NCBI RefSeq assembly: GCF_040719375.1
Contig: NZ_JBFDTP010000002.1
Coordinates: forward strand, 1,736,001-1,800,000
Direction of reading: 5' to 3'
Source: Clostridium sp. AN503
GTDB lineage: Bacteria; Bacillota; Clostridia; Lachnospirales; Lachnospiraceae
DNA: 64,000 nt
Shown: one piece after another, positions 24,311 to 33,710 of the stretch
How positions within the stretch are numbered: position 1 is the first letter of the stretch
Layout of the letters: each line of letters begins with the position of its first letter
Notes under the pieces: model-generated
Told to the model about the DNA's origin: nothing
What the model saw: only the letters and a program-made list of their open reading frames with translations
Database searches by the model: none
Translations under genes and position numbers: made by a program

Positions 24311-25697
24311 CCACACCGGTCCTCCTGTAAGGCAGGTTTTTAAATACATCCATCAGGGAGCGGACTCCCTCCATCCGTTGGATCTCTACCCCGGCAGCCC
24401 GGTATCCATGCTCCTCGATCATCCGCTCAAACTCCGGCGCCATCTTTTCAAATATGGACCGGCATGATTCCGGGCAGTACAGGGAAAAGCTGAGATTCCT
24501 GCCCGCCAGGCGGAATTCCGCCTCCATCTGTCCAAATCCCGGGATATCGAAGGTGATCAGCATATGGACCCGGTCCTGCCCGTCTTCGGCCTGCCTCCCG
24601 CCTCCGTCCTCATCCTTTGGATCGATCCACAGCTCTGAAAAAGCTTTCATTCCATAGTAATCCACCGGAATGACAAAATGGAGCAGCGGTGTATAGTTGC
24701 AGGGCGAGGACAACAGGCTTGTGATGATCTTCTCGATCTTATCCCCGTTTAAGCTGTTCATCGGGGTCTCCCTGTCCTGCTTGCTGATGATCTGGGCCAG
24801 CGTATCCATGATCCTGGAGCGGTTTTCCTGATGCTCCGGCGTCTGGAAGCCTGCCATATACTCCCTGACCAGGCCTCTCAGCTGATCCTTTTCCTCCCTG
24901 CTGCCTACATGGACCAGCAGGTTCAGCAGCGCCTCCTGAAGGAAGGTCTCGCTGTCCTGGTACCTGGATAAATTGTACAGGATATTGGGAAGCACCCGCT
25001 CCATCTGGGGTGAGTACAGTACGCTTCCCTCCAGCTCTTTTAAAAGCTCCCGGACCTGCACCTTCAGCTGTTCAAAGTTTTCGGGAGCAGTCTGGCTGCG
25101 CAGGCTTGCCGCCAGCTGGCGAAACCGCTCCGACAGATTCCGGCTTCCCTCCAGCTGTTCAGATAAGTACTCCAGGCTGTTAGCCACAGAATCCAGCACA
25201 TCCATCCTTGACAGGCTTCCATTGACCGCCTTTAAAAGATCAGCCGTCTCCTGCCTCAGCTCCGGCTTTTCATTCATCAAATCCCGCAAAAAGTCAAACA
25301 GCGGACCCTTAAACAGGGTGGAAGCATATTCCTGGTCTACCAGCTCTTCCACGATATGGTCCGGGTCGATTAAAAGCGCATCAAAAAGCTGGCGGATCTC
25401 CTTTGTCATCGTATTGTTATTGACAGGAAGCAGATTGATGATCTCCTCCAGCATATAGATATTTTTCAAATAGTTTACTGTGACTGCCGGGTCCTTCAAC
25501 AGATTCATCAGGGTAGCCGCGCCGGCTTCCTTCTGGAATACATTGTGCTGGCCCAAAAGCCCGCTCCCTGCGGGGTTCTGCGTGATATGGCGGATCTCCT
25601 GCATGTCAAAGGGCACGGATGGGTCTTTCGGGGTCTTATCCGGCTGAATGATGTTCTTGTTGATGACCGGCGAGGTCACGCGTAAGATATCTGCCAT
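24297..25697 (-). CDS. YlqG-like flagellar protein with a FliK-like C-terminus
   Basis: A 466-residue protein. The first 320 residues are helical and Leu-rich with no clear family. The last 110 are strand-rich (VHMLITFDIPGFGQMEAEF, RLAGRNLSFSLYCPE) and resemble the FliK C-terminal domain that contacts FlhB. Its position next to an FlhB-tail-like gene supports a paired function analogous to FliK-FlhB, as for ylqG-ylqH in Bacillus. A conventional FliK is encoded at 36.7-38.1 kb. It overlaps fapA by one base. Confidence 0.65.
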   Translation of the reverse strand: MADILRVTSPVINKNIIQPDKTPKDPSVPFDMQEIRHITQNPAGSGLLGQHNVFQKEAGAATLMNLLKDPAVTVNYLKNIYMLEEIINLLPVNNNTMTKEIRQLFDALLIDPDHIVEELVDQEYASTLFKGPLFDFLRDLMNEKPELRQETADLLKAVNGSLSRMDVLDSVANSLEYLSEQLEGSRNLSERFRQLAASLRSQTAPENFEQLKVQVRELLKELEGSVLYSPQMERVLPNILYNLSRYQDSETFLQEALLNLLVHVGSREEKDQLRGLVREYMAGFQTPEHQENRSRIMDTLAQIISKQDRETPMNSLNGDKIEKIITSLLSSPCNYTPLLHFVIPVDYYGMKAFSELWIDPKDEDGGGRQAEDGQDRVHMLITFDIPGFGQMEAEFRLAGRNLSFSLYCPESCRSIFEKMAPEFERMIEEHGYRAAGVEIQRMEGVRSLMDVFKNLPYRRTGVDVKI

Positions 25698-27340
25698 TAT
25701 CGGATTCCTTTCCTGATCTCACCATCCAGATAATAAAAGGAACAGCTTATTTCTTTCTTCACAATATTGAGCTTACAGTCCCCGATGGTGATCACCGTTC
25801 CGGGATGGACCTCTCCGGCCGTCAGCCTGGTGCGCCCCACTTCCCGAAGCTGCCTTGCGATCACTGCCGCCTGCTCCTTCAGCTTTTTTTCCTTCAGGGC
25901 ATTGACCGGCGCTCCCAGCTCCAGCTTCTGAAGACGCTCCTGCTGTTTGGGGGTAATGGTTCCAGCGCGCTTCTTATCAGACAAGTAGCGGATATCCTTT
26001 TGATCCTCCTGAAGCTTCCTGGATACTGCGATTAAGTCTTTCCCGATCCGCTCCATTTCTTCCATAAGCTGTGGGGTGATGCCCAGAGTCACAAAGGTTG
26101 CCACATGGCTGGTGCTTCCGACCACCCGTACTTTCATCTGGTTGTATACAGAACAGTTCCCGCCGATGAGCGCCCCCCGCTTGCCGATCAGCGTCAGGTC
26201 GTTCCCGCAGGAGACCTCCGAGTTGATGATATATTCTGCCTGGATATTTTTCTTCGCATACAGCGTACAGTCCTCCAGGAATTTGGCGGTGATATTTTCC
26301 CCCGCCTCCAGCACGCCGGACTTCATGCCGCGCATCCCTTTTTGCAGAAGAATGCTGCCGCCTGCCTTTAAGACCGCGCCTTCCACCATTCCCATGACGG
26401 TGATATCCCCTTTGGAGGTCACTTTAAACCCTTCGAACACATCTCCCTTTATGGTAACGCTTCCCATAAAATCAATATTGCCCACGGAATTATCCACGTT
26501 TCCGTCAACCACATAGACATTTTCAACCTGGAAACGCCCATTCCGGAAGGTCAGGTTCCCCTCGCACGCGGTCAGCAGTTTATCTTTCTCCGGGGAATAG
26601 ACGATGTTCCTGCCCTGGGGAATGGGGGGCATGGTGCCCATCTTTCCCCGCACAGGATTGCCGAATACATCCGTTCCGTCCTGAGGCTCTTTGGGCATGG
26701 TAAGCTCACAGACCAGCTCGCCCTTTTTTACATTATGGATCAGGTTCATATTTTTAAAATCCACTTCTCCGTTGCCCTTTGAAGCGAATTTCAACTGCTT
26801 CTGCCTGGGAAAATAATCCTTGATCTTCCCATTCTCCCCATCGGCAGCAGGGGTGCCGTTTGCTATGACAAACATCTGGCGGTACTGTCTTCCTTTTGTA
26901 ACGGCTGTGATCTTCTCCCGGTCTATCCCATACCGGATATGGCGGGCTTCCAGAGCATCCAGCACGGCTTCTTCCGTGATATGGCTGCCTCCTCCTGCTG
27001 GCTCTGTCAGGATCATGGACACACTCATCTTGTCATCAGCAACTATGATCTCTGCGGATGCATCCCGGTATTCTTCCCTGACAGCTTCCATGGGGGCCTC
27101 AGTATGTTCTTCCGTATCAGGACTGTCCTCATCAAGCAGCTCTGCTTCCGCCTGCTGCCTGCGCCGTTCTTCCAGCTCGTTCCAATCCTCCGCAGTCTCC
27201 ACGCGGTCGTCATGCTCCTGCGCCTTTTGTTCCGGCTCCTGCGCGTTCCGGTTCTCTCTCTCCTTCAGGCCCCCGTTTTCCTCGTCTGATTCCTCAAGGA
27301 ATTTTGCAAACAGGCCGAAGATCAGGCTCTTGTCCTCCAT
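25697..27340 (-). CDS. FapA-family protein (DUF342)
   Basis: About 547 residues. The DUF342/FapA core includes GELVCELTMPKEPQDGTDVFG and several beta-helix-type repeats (VTIKGDVFEGFKVTSKGD, ISV-like strands), followed by a C-terminal coiled coil. The N-terminal 100 residues are highly acidic. ATG 27340 is preferred, as GGGGG lies 8 nt upstream, over a GTG three codons earlier. FapA proteins are commonly found in flagellar or envelope loci; a scaffolding or polar role has been proposed but is not settled. Confidence 0.8.
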   Translation of the reverse strand: MEDKSLIFGLFAKFLEESDEENGGLKERENRNAQEPEQKAQEHDDRVETAEDWNELEERRRQQAEAELLDEDSPDTEEHTEAPMEAVREEYRDASAEIIVADDKMSVSMILTEPAGGGSHITEEAVLDALEARHIRYGIDREKITAVTKGRQYRQMFVIANGTPAADGENGKIKDYFPRQKQLKFASKGNGEVDFKNMNLIHNVKKGELVCELTMPKEPQDGTDVFGNPVRGKMGTMPPIPQGRNIVYSPEKDKLLTACEGNLTFRNGRFQVENVYVVDGNVDNSVGNIDFMGSVTIKGDVFEGFKVTSKGDITVMGMVEGAVLKAGGSILLQKGMRGMKSGVLEAGENITAKFLEDCTLYAKKNIQAEYIINSEVSCGNDLTLIGKRGALIGGNCSVYNQMKVRVVGSTSHVATFVTLGITPQLMEEMERIGKDLIAVSRKLQEDQKDIRYLSDKKRAGTITPKQQERLQKLELGAPVNALKEKKLKEQAAVIARQLREVGRTRLTAGEVHPGTVITIGDCKLNIVKKEISCSFYYLDGEIRKGIR

Positions 27341-27378
27341 CCGATGCACCCCCTTTTATGTCCTAAGCCCGTCATTAT

Positions 27379-28155
27379 TTACCTGAGATTGTTGACGATC
27401 TCCTCCATCTGGTCTGCCGCAGTCACGATCCGGCTGTTTAGCTGGAACGCCCTCTGGGACTGGAGCAGGTTGACCATCTCCGTGGGAATATAAGTGCTGG
27501 AAAGCTCCAGCGTGCGGGTAAGCAGCCTGCTGCTCTCCTGTTCCTCATCCAGATCATCGATGGAGACCCATTCGCCCGAAGTGGCTCCGGTGCGGTAAAG
27601 GTTCTTTCCAAAAGGCACCAGGCCGTCCGGATTCTCACAGGTATAAAGCCCGATCTGGTCCTTCAGCTGGCTTAAGTCCAGCTCTCCGGTATCCACCATC
27701 CGGCCGTTCTCATCCTCTTTCTGCTTGTATTCCAACTCTATCCTGTCGCCGTCCCGGCTCAGGACATATTTGCCGTCTCTGGTGGTCAGGTAATTCCCAT
27801 CGTCCGTAGCGGAGATCTGGAAAGAACCGTCTCTGGTAAATGCAGGCTCCTCCTCATCTTCGTTGACTTCAATGGCAAAGTAGGCTTTTCCCAGAATGGC
27901 AAAGTCCAGATCCCGCTCGGTCTTTTCAAAATTGCCCTGCTCAAAAACCGTTTCCGCGCCGTTGGTCTTAACACCATGGCCCACCATCTGATCTGCTGCT
28001 TTCGTATCCATCTGGGTGTAAAGCAGATCGTCAAAAGAGCTTCTCAATGATTTGTAGCCGGTGGTATTGACATTCGCCATGTTATTGGCCGTCACGTCCA
28101 AATCTGCCTGAAAAGATTTCATGGCGGACACCGCCGTATAATAAGATATATTCAT
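27379..28155 (-). CDS. flgG: Distal rod protein FlgG (FlhP-like)
   Basis: A 258-residue rod/hook-family protein. N-terminal NNMANVNTTGYKSLRSSFDD and C-terminal EMVNLLQSQRAFQLNSRIV are signatures of FlgG. It is 11 bp after a paralogous rod gene. The pair corresponds to flhO-flhP of Bacillus. The Glu-rich insert near residue 95 (NEDEEEPAF) is not usual. Confidence 0.85.
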   Translation of the reverse strand: MNISYYTAVSAMKSFQADLDVTANNMANVNTTGYKSLRSSFDDLLYTQMDTKAADQMVGHGVKTNGAETVFEQGNFEKTERDLDFAILGKAYFAIEVNEDEEEPAFTRDGSFQISATDDGNYLTTRDGKYVLSRDGDRIELEYKQKEDENGRMVDTGELDLSQLKDQIGLYTCENPDGLVPFGKNLYRTGATSGEWVSIDDLDEEQESSRLLTRTLELSSTYIPTEMVNLLQSQRAFQLNSRIVTAADQMEEIVNNLR

Positions 28156-28166
28156 TCCTCTGCCTC

Positions 28167-28907
28167 CTACAGCTTCCCAACTTCGGATGCTGTTTTCTGG
28201 TTCATCTGGTCAATGATGGTCAGCGCTTTGCCGCAGGACTGGAACGCCCTCTGCAGCTCCATGGCCCGGGTGGTCTCCGCATTTAGATCCACGCCGGATT
28301 CCTCCAGCTTGCCCTGGTACATATCCGGATAAACCTGCTCCAGCTGCACATTGTCATTGATCCCATAGGTTCCGTTTTCATAAAAAGTGAGATTGTTGTA
28401 ATCATCCGGCTTCATGACCTGGATCTGATCCAGCTCCCCATCCTCCCAGTCGTAGATGATGCCGTTTTCTCCCACGCGGAAACCGCCTTCCTCCACAGTG
28501 ATCGGACCGCCGTCTCCCATGACCTGGCCGATGCCAGGAAGGATCAAGTTGCCCTCCTCGTCTTTTGTGAAGTGACCGTTCCTGGTCAGGTACACCTGGT
28601 CCTCACCCTGGATGACAAAAAATCCCTCTCCGCTGATCGCCAGGTCAAAGGTCTTTCCCGTATCCACAAGCGCTCCCTGCTTATGGCTGGTGATCTCCCC
28701 CTCCGCCACAGAGATGGTCGATCCGCCGCCCAGCTGGTCGACCGCCCCGCCCATTTTCCTCACCAGCTCTTCACTGAAGGTGGTCTTTATGAGGCGCTTT
28801 GGCCGGTATCCGCTGGTCTTTACATTTGCAATATTGTTGGCGCTCACGTTGAGCGCCCGCTGGTTCATCAGCATTCCTGACGCCGCTGTATAAAATCCTG
28901 AAAACAT
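28167..28907 (-). CDS. flgF: Rod protein FlgF/FlgG family (FlhO-like)
   Basis: A 246-residue rod protein with NNIANVKTSGYRPKRLIKT near the N-terminus, AISGEGFFVIQ in the centre, and ETTRAMELQRAFQSCGKAL near the end. These mark the FlgF/FlgG family; by order it is equivalent to flhO. It follows sigD by 9 bp. FlgF versus FlgG cannot be fixed without an alignment. Confidence 0.83.
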   Translation of the reverse strand: MFSGFYTAASGMLMNQRALNVSANNIANVKTSGYRPKRLIKTTFSEELVRKMGGAVDQLGGGSTISVAEGEITSHKQGALVDTGKTFDLAISGEGFFVIQGEDQVYLTRNGHFTKDEEGNLILPGIGQVMGDGGPITVEEGGFRVGENGIIYDWEDGELDQIQVMKPDDYNNLTFYENGTYGINDNVQLEQVYPDMYQGKLEESGVDLNAETTRAMELQRAFQSCGKALTIIDQMNQKTASEVGKL

Positions 28908-28916
28908 ATGTATTAC

Positions 28917-29693
28917 CTATCCTCTCACATATTCTTCCATGTGTACCTTCAGCTTGCTGATCGCTTTTGTGTGGATCTGGCATACCCTGGACTGCCCGAT
29001 CCCCATGACCTCGGCAATCTCAGAATATTTCAGTTCCTCATAATAATACAGCGCGATGACCAGCCGCTCCTTCTCACCCAGGCTGTCTATGGCGTCCTTG
29101 AGTGTCTGCTGAAGCTCCCTGTAGAAAAGATTCTCCTCCGGTTTCCCGCTCCGGTCCGCTGTTTCCAGCTCGCCTTTGGCTACCACTCCGGTCATGTCCT
29201 GGAGCACATTCTCAAAAGAAAGAAGGGTCGCCCGGTTCATGTAGCGGATATGGTTTTCCACCTTCTCCACAGGCAGGTTTAAGTAGGCTGCCACCTCCTC
29301 CACCTCAGGCTCGCGCATCTTGTCATTGGCAAGCATGGAGAACGCTTCATCCACCTTTTTTTGAAAATTCCGCGCCCGGTGGGGAACCCAGTCCTGGCTG
29401 CGGATATGATCGATCATAGAGCCTCTCACCCGCAAAAACGCATAGGTTTCAAACTTTGCCCCATGGGATTCGTCGTAACGCTCCATGGCGTCCATAAGGG
29501 CGAGCACGCCCTGGTCGATCAAATCTTCCTCCTGAAGGACGCTGCCCGCCATCCCGCGCAGCTGTACCGCTGCGGACCGGACAAGAGGAAGGAAACGGAT
29601 CACAAGCCGGTTCCTCAGCTCCTGGCTGCGGCTCTCTTGGTATTCCTTAAGCGCCTGCGCCGTATCTTCCACGCTGATCTGTTCCATCTGCAT
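28917..29693 (-). CDS. sigD: Flagellar sigma-28 factor (SigD/FliA)
   Basis: A 258-residue sigma-70-family factor of the FliA/WhiG group. Region 2 has DLIDQGVLALMDAMERYD and FETYAFLRVRGSMIDHIR; region 4 has YYYEELKYSEIAEVMGI followed by GQSRVCQIHTKA. It would direct transcription from the two TAAA-N15-CGATAA promoters seen here (flgM and flagellin). It directly follows flhA with a 6-bp gap, without the flhF, flhG and che genes found between them in Bacillus. Being in the early operon but far from the promoter, its dose may be set by operon polarity. Confidence 0.95.
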   Translation of the reverse strand: MQMEQISVEDTAQALKEYQESRSQELRNRLVIRFLPLVRSAAVQLRGMAGSVLQEEDLIDQGVLALMDAMERYDESHGAKFETYAFLRVRGSMIDHIRSQDWVPHRARNFQKKVDEAFSMLANDKMREPEVEEVAAYLNLPVEKVENHIRYMNRATLLSFENVLQDMTGVVAKGELETADRSGKPEENLFYRELQQTLKDAIDSLGEKERLVIALYYYEELKYSEIAEVMGIGQSRVCQIHTKAISKLKVHMEEYVRG

Positions 29694-29699
29694 ATCGTG

Positions 29700-31754
29700 C
29701 TACCTCTGGCTTAGGGCAATGCTGCCCAACGCCTGTATCTGTATATTATTATCGATCTCACTGAATGATACCACCGCAACATTCGGATAAAACTGGTCGA
29801 TCAGTTTCTTAAAATAAATCCTTACCACCGGCGAAGTCAGAACGATCGGGATATTGACCAGGTCCTTGATCTTGTTGATCTCCTCCGTAGCCGCTGAAAC
29901 AATCCCCTGAATGGAGGACGGCTCTAGGGCAAGATAGGAACCGGTATCCACCTTCTTCACCGATGACATGATCATGGACTCGATCTGGTCATCCAGGCTT
30001 AAGACCTTCATCTGCCCCGCCTCTGAGAATCTGCGGGAAATGGTGCGCCTGAGCGCCTGCCGGACGTATTCTGTCAGCATATCGGTGTCTTTGATCTGTG
30101 TGCCGTAATCTCCAAGCGTTTCCACGATCGTCTCCATATCACGGATCGGGACCTGTTCTCTCAGCAGGTTGGAAAGGACTTTCTGAAGTTCTCCCACCGA
30201 GATAATGGCAGGTATGGTGTCCTCCACGATGCTGGCATTTGTCTTTTTTAAGGTCTCCAGAAGGTTATTGACCTCCTGACGGTTCAAAAGCTCATGTAAA
30301 TGCTCCTTGACCACCTCGGAAAGATGAGTGATGATCACGGACGTGGGATCGATCAGCGTATAGCCCGCCAGCTCCGCCTGGATCTTCTTATCCTCACTGA
30401 TCCATTTAGCGGGAATATGGAAGGCGGGGTCCACCGTGTCGATTCCCGGTATGTCATCCGCGTCGCCTCCCGGCGGAAGCGCCAGATAATGATCCATCAG
30501 GATATCACCCTTTGCGACCTCCTCCCCCTTCAGCAGAATACTGTACTGGTTGGGGTTGAGCTGCCCGCTGTCCTTGATGCGGACGGCAGGTATCACAAAG
30601 CCCATGTCGATCGCCATCTGTTTTCGGAACATGACAACCCTGTCTATGAAATTCCCGCCGCCCTTTTCATCTGCAAGCGGGATCAGGCTGTACCCAAATT
30701 CCATCTCGATCTGTTCCACGGTCAAAAGACCGTATACATTCTCTATATTCTTATAGAAAGAAGCTTCACTGGTGACTTCCGCCTCCACAAGCTCCGTTCC
30801 CGATTCCTCCACGATACTCTTTTGTTTTCTCAAAAGCACATAACCGCCGCCGATCAATACTGCCGAGATCATCAGGATCTGGGGGATCGGGAAGCCGGGG
30901 ATCAGGCAGAGACAGGCTGCCGCGCCGCCGGCCGTCATCAGGACTCTGGGCTGTGCCAGGAACTGCTCTGTCAGATCTTCGCTCAGGCTGTTGGTGGACG
31001 CTGACCGGGTCACTACCATACCGGTCGCCACGGATATCAAGAGCGCCGGGATCTGGGAAACCAGGCCGTCTCCGATGGTGGAGGTGGTATAGATCTGCAT
31101 GATGGCAGAGATGCTTCCCTGCCCGTTCATGAGCCCCACCATGATGCCTCCCACAAAGTTGATAAAGGTAATGATGATCGAAATGATCGCATCCCCTTTT
31201 ACGAACTTGGTAGCACCGTCCATGGAACCGAAGAAGTCCGCTTCCCTCTGGATGTTGGAACGCCGTTCCCTTGCCTGCTGTTCGTCGATCAGCCCGCTGT
31301 TTAAGTCGGCGTCGATCGCCATCTGTTTTCCAGGCATGGCGTCCAGCGTAAATCTTGCCGCAACCTCCGCCACTCGCTCGGAACCTTTTGTGATAACGAT
31401 AAACTGCACCAGCACGATGATCAGGAATATGATAAAACCGATGACCACATTCCCTCGGATCACGAACTGTCCAAAGGTCTGGACCACCTGTCCTGCATAG
31501 CCGTTGTCAAACAGGATCTTTCTGGTTGACGAGATATTAAGGCCCAGCCTGAACAGCGTCGTGATCAGAAGGATCGATGGAAACACGGAAAATTCCAGGG
31601 TTTCCCTGATATACATCGTCATCACGAGGATCAGCAGAGACAGTGTAATATTAAGTATAAATAAAAAGTCGAGTATAGGCGTCGGCAGCGGTATCAGGAT
31701 CAGAAAGATGATTCCGATGATCCCCGCCGTCACCAGGATATTAAATCGCTTCAA
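29700..31754 (-). CDS. flhA: Flagellar export gate protein FlhA
   Basis: A 684-residue export protein. The N-terminal half has about eight membrane helices, with FPSILLITTLFRLGLNISST and the FHIPEP-type loop FTLDAMPGKQMAIDADLNSG. The C-terminal half is the cytoplasmic chaperone-docking domain (LIDPTSVIITHLSEVVKEH). Its start overlaps the fliY2 stop as ATGA. Full length and no defect seen. Confidence 0.97.
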   Translation of the reverse strand: MKRFNILVTAGIIGIIFLILIPLPTPILDFLFILNITLSLLILVMTMYIRETLEFSVFPSILLITTLFRLGLNISSTRKILFDNGYAGQVVQTFGQFVIRGNVVIGFIIFLIIVLVQFIVITKGSERVAEVAARFTLDAMPGKQMAIDADLNSGLIDEQQARERRSNIQREADFFGSMDGATKFVKGDAIISIIITFINFVGGIMVGLMNGQGSISAIMQIYTTSTIGDGLVSQIPALLISVATGMVVTRSASTNSLSEDLTEQFLAQPRVLMTAGGAAACLCLIPGFPIPQILMISAVLIGGGYVLLRKQKSIVEESGTELVEAEVTSEASFYKNIENVYGLLTVEQIEMEFGYSLIPLADEKGGGNFIDRVVMFRKQMAIDMGFVIPAVRIKDSGQLNPNQYSILLKGEEVAKGDILMDHYLALPPGGDADDIPGIDTVDPAFHIPAKWISEDKKIQAELAGYTLIDPTSVIITHLSEVVKEHLHELLNRQEVNNLLETLKKTNASIVEDTIPAIISVGELQKVLSNLLREQVPIRDMETIVETLGDYGTQIKDTDMLTEYVRQALRRTISRRFSEAGQMKVLSLDDQIESMIMSSVKKVDTGSYLALEPSSIQGIVSAATEEINKIKDLVNIPIVLTSPVVRIYFKKLIDQFYPNVAVVSFSEIDNNIQIQALGSIALSQR

Positions 31755-32800
31755 ATTGACTCACCATTCCCGATAATGCTTTTTGTGTTGATGATCTCAC
31801 TGATACGGACTCCGAAGTTGTCATCTATGACAACCACCTCGCCCCTGGCGATCAGCTGGCCGTTGACAATGATATCCACCGGCTCATCCGCCTCTTTATC
31901 CAGCTCGATCACTGTCCCGTTGTTAAAATTCAGCACATCCTTCAGGCGTCGTCTGGTCTTACCGATCTCTACAGAAACCGAAAGGGGCACATCCATGATC
32001 AGGCTGAGGTTTTTCTGGATCGCAGGGCTGACAGGAACTCTTTTCTGCATCAGCTCTGAAGAGCGGGACATGTCTTTTTTCAAGGAAGCCACCCCCCCTA
32101 CTGCGATTTTTGACGCTTCCTGTACTGCGGACAGTCCAGGCTCTGCTTCCTCCTCGGCTTTCCGCTTTGCTTCCGCTTCCTTTTTAGCCTCCAGTTCCTG
32201 ATGCAGGCTGTCCAGCGCTGTTTCAGAGATACATGCAATAAATTCCGTCTCTACCATATCTTTGATCTGCATATGATACTGAACTGACACGGTCCGGGAA
32301 TCTGCATCCTCTCCCATAACCTGAGAAAGATACTGCTGTCCGTCTGATAAGACCAGCTGACAGTCAGAGGATTCCATCGTATCGCCGAAATACTCCGCCA
32401 TAGCGCTTACAGACGAACGGGCCATCTGATTCATCAGCTCTGTGGCTGCGCTCATTGCCACCTCGTCAAACACAAAGTCCGGGTCAGGCAGATCGTCAAT
32501 TCCCATCAGTTCATTTAAGAAAGCCTGCATGTCACGCTGGCGCAGGATCAGGACAATATTTCCCGCCACATTGGAGGTCAGGCAGCTTTTTACAAAAATC
32601 GCCGGCTCCAGAATGCTGTACTCCACTTCCTTTACGGTTATTTCGCGGATCTTCGGGTCCGTGATCTCGATATCTGCCCCCAGGATCGAGGACAGGGACT
32701 TTCCTGCCATCGTTCCATATAATTTTGTCAGTTCCTCCAGCATCTGCTGGTCCGTCATGCCCTGTAAATCCAGTTTTTCCTGCTGATCCTTTGCCATCAC
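31751..32800 (-). CDS. Flagellar motor switch protein, FliY/FliN type (copy 2)
   Basis: A 349-residue C-ring protein. The CheC-like N-terminal part has an intact phosphatase-type motif, S117-xxx-E121-xx-N124 in SAATELMNQ. A charged Lys/Glu/Ala linker (about 200-225) joins it to a C-terminal SpoA/FliN domain with LSVSVEIGKTRRRLKDVLNF and LIARGEVVVIDDNFGVRI. It lies between motA and flhA instead of behind fliM. Unlike copy 1 it could dephosphorylate CheY-P, but it lacks an EIDALL-type N-terminal docking peptide. The two copies share architecture but little sequence outside the SpoA domain. Confidence 0.88.
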   Translation of the reverse strand: MMAKDQQEKLDLQGMTDQQMLEELTKLYGTMAGKSLSSILGADIEITDPKIREITVKEVEYSILEPAIFVKSCLTSNVAGNIVLILRQRDMQAFLNELMGIDDLPDPDFVFDEVAMSAATELMNQMARSSVSAMAEYFGDTMESSDCQLVLSDGQQYLSQVMGEDADSRTVSVQYHMQIKDMVETEFIACISETALDSLHQELEAKKEAEAKRKAEEEAEPGLSAVQEASKIAVGGVASLKKDMSRSSELMQKRVPVSPAIQKNLSLIMDVPLSVSVEIGKTRRRLKDVLNFNNGTVIELDKEADEPVDIIVNGQLIARGEVVVIDDNFGVRISEIINTKSIIGNGESI

Positions 32801-32821
32801 AATAAGCTCCTTTTAGTTCTT

Positions 32822-33670
32822 CTATGCATTTTTCTTTCTACCAAAACGTCTTTTCTTTTCAGGCTCCACAGCCCCGTCATCTTCCTTCTGCTCCTTTTTT
32901 TTGCTTGAGGCTGGCAGAAGTTTGTACAGCTTTTCTTCGATGAATTTGGGATTTTCTCCCTCCTGGATCGCCAGGACCCCCTCCATCACCAGCTGTTTAC
33001 AAAGGAATTCCTCGTCGTGACGCGCTTTCAGCTTACTTGCGATCGGAAGGCACACAATGTTTGCAAACAGAGAACCGTATAAAGTCGTGATCAGGGCTAC
33101 CGCCATACCTTTTGCCAGAGCATCCACATCCGCCATATTACCCAGCATCAGGATCAGTCCCACCAGGGTACCGATCATACCAAAGGCCGGAGCATAGCTT
33201 GCCGCCTTCTCATAAAACCTCCGGTCCAAAGCATGACGCTCGTCCAACTGGTCCAGTTCCGTTACCATGACCTGTCTGACCTTTTCAGAGTCGACCGAAT
33301 CAACTACGAGCAGAAGGCTGTTGTGCAGAAACGGCTCGTCAATCTCATTTAACTTGTCCTCCAGTGACAAAAGCCCCTTCATTCGCGCTTCTGTCGCCAG
33401 CTCCACGATCTGGCTGATGGACTGTTCCGGATCAAATTTGTACGGTTTAAAAAGGATCTTTAAATGTTTTCCTATTTTTTTGAAGGCTCCGGCAGGAAAA
33501 GAGATCATCATAACCCCAACCGTGCCTCCGATCGTGATCGCAATGCTTGGCACATCCAGAAAGGCTTTCAGATTGGAAAATACCAGCTTCATGGCATCAC
33601 TGTCAAAAACCATACCAAATATGACAAGGACACTTGCTAAAATAAAACCGAAAATTGACATAAAGTCCAT
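32822..33670 (-). CDS. motA: Flagellar motor stator protein MotA
   Basis: A 282-residue four-helix stator protein. The cytoplasmic loop has EARMKGLLSLEDKLNEID, containing charged residues that contact FliG, and the third and fourth helices contain YAPAFGMIGTLVGLILMLGNM and GSLFANIVCLPIASKL. A basic C-terminal tail of about 25 residues is added. It follows flbD by 40 bp, and the next gene is fliY2, not motB, which lies at 9.3-10.2 kb. Confidence 0.95.
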   Translation of the reverse strand: MDFMSIFGFILASVLVIFGMVFDSDAMKLVFSNLKAFLDVPSIAITIGGTVGVMMISFPAGAFKKIGKHLKILFKPYKFDPEQSISQIVELATEARMKGLLSLEDKLNEIDEPFLHNSLLLVVDSVDSEKVRQVMVTELDQLDERHALDRRFYEKAASYAPAFGMIGTLVGLILMLGNMADVDALAKGMAVALITTLYGSLFANIVCLPIASKLKARHDEEFLCKQLVMEGVLAIQEGENPKFIEEKLYKLLPASSKKKEQKEDDGAVEPEKKRRFGRKKNA

Positions 33671-33710
33671 AACTTTTACATCCTTTACTATACTTTTCTT
33701 TTTGTACTTC

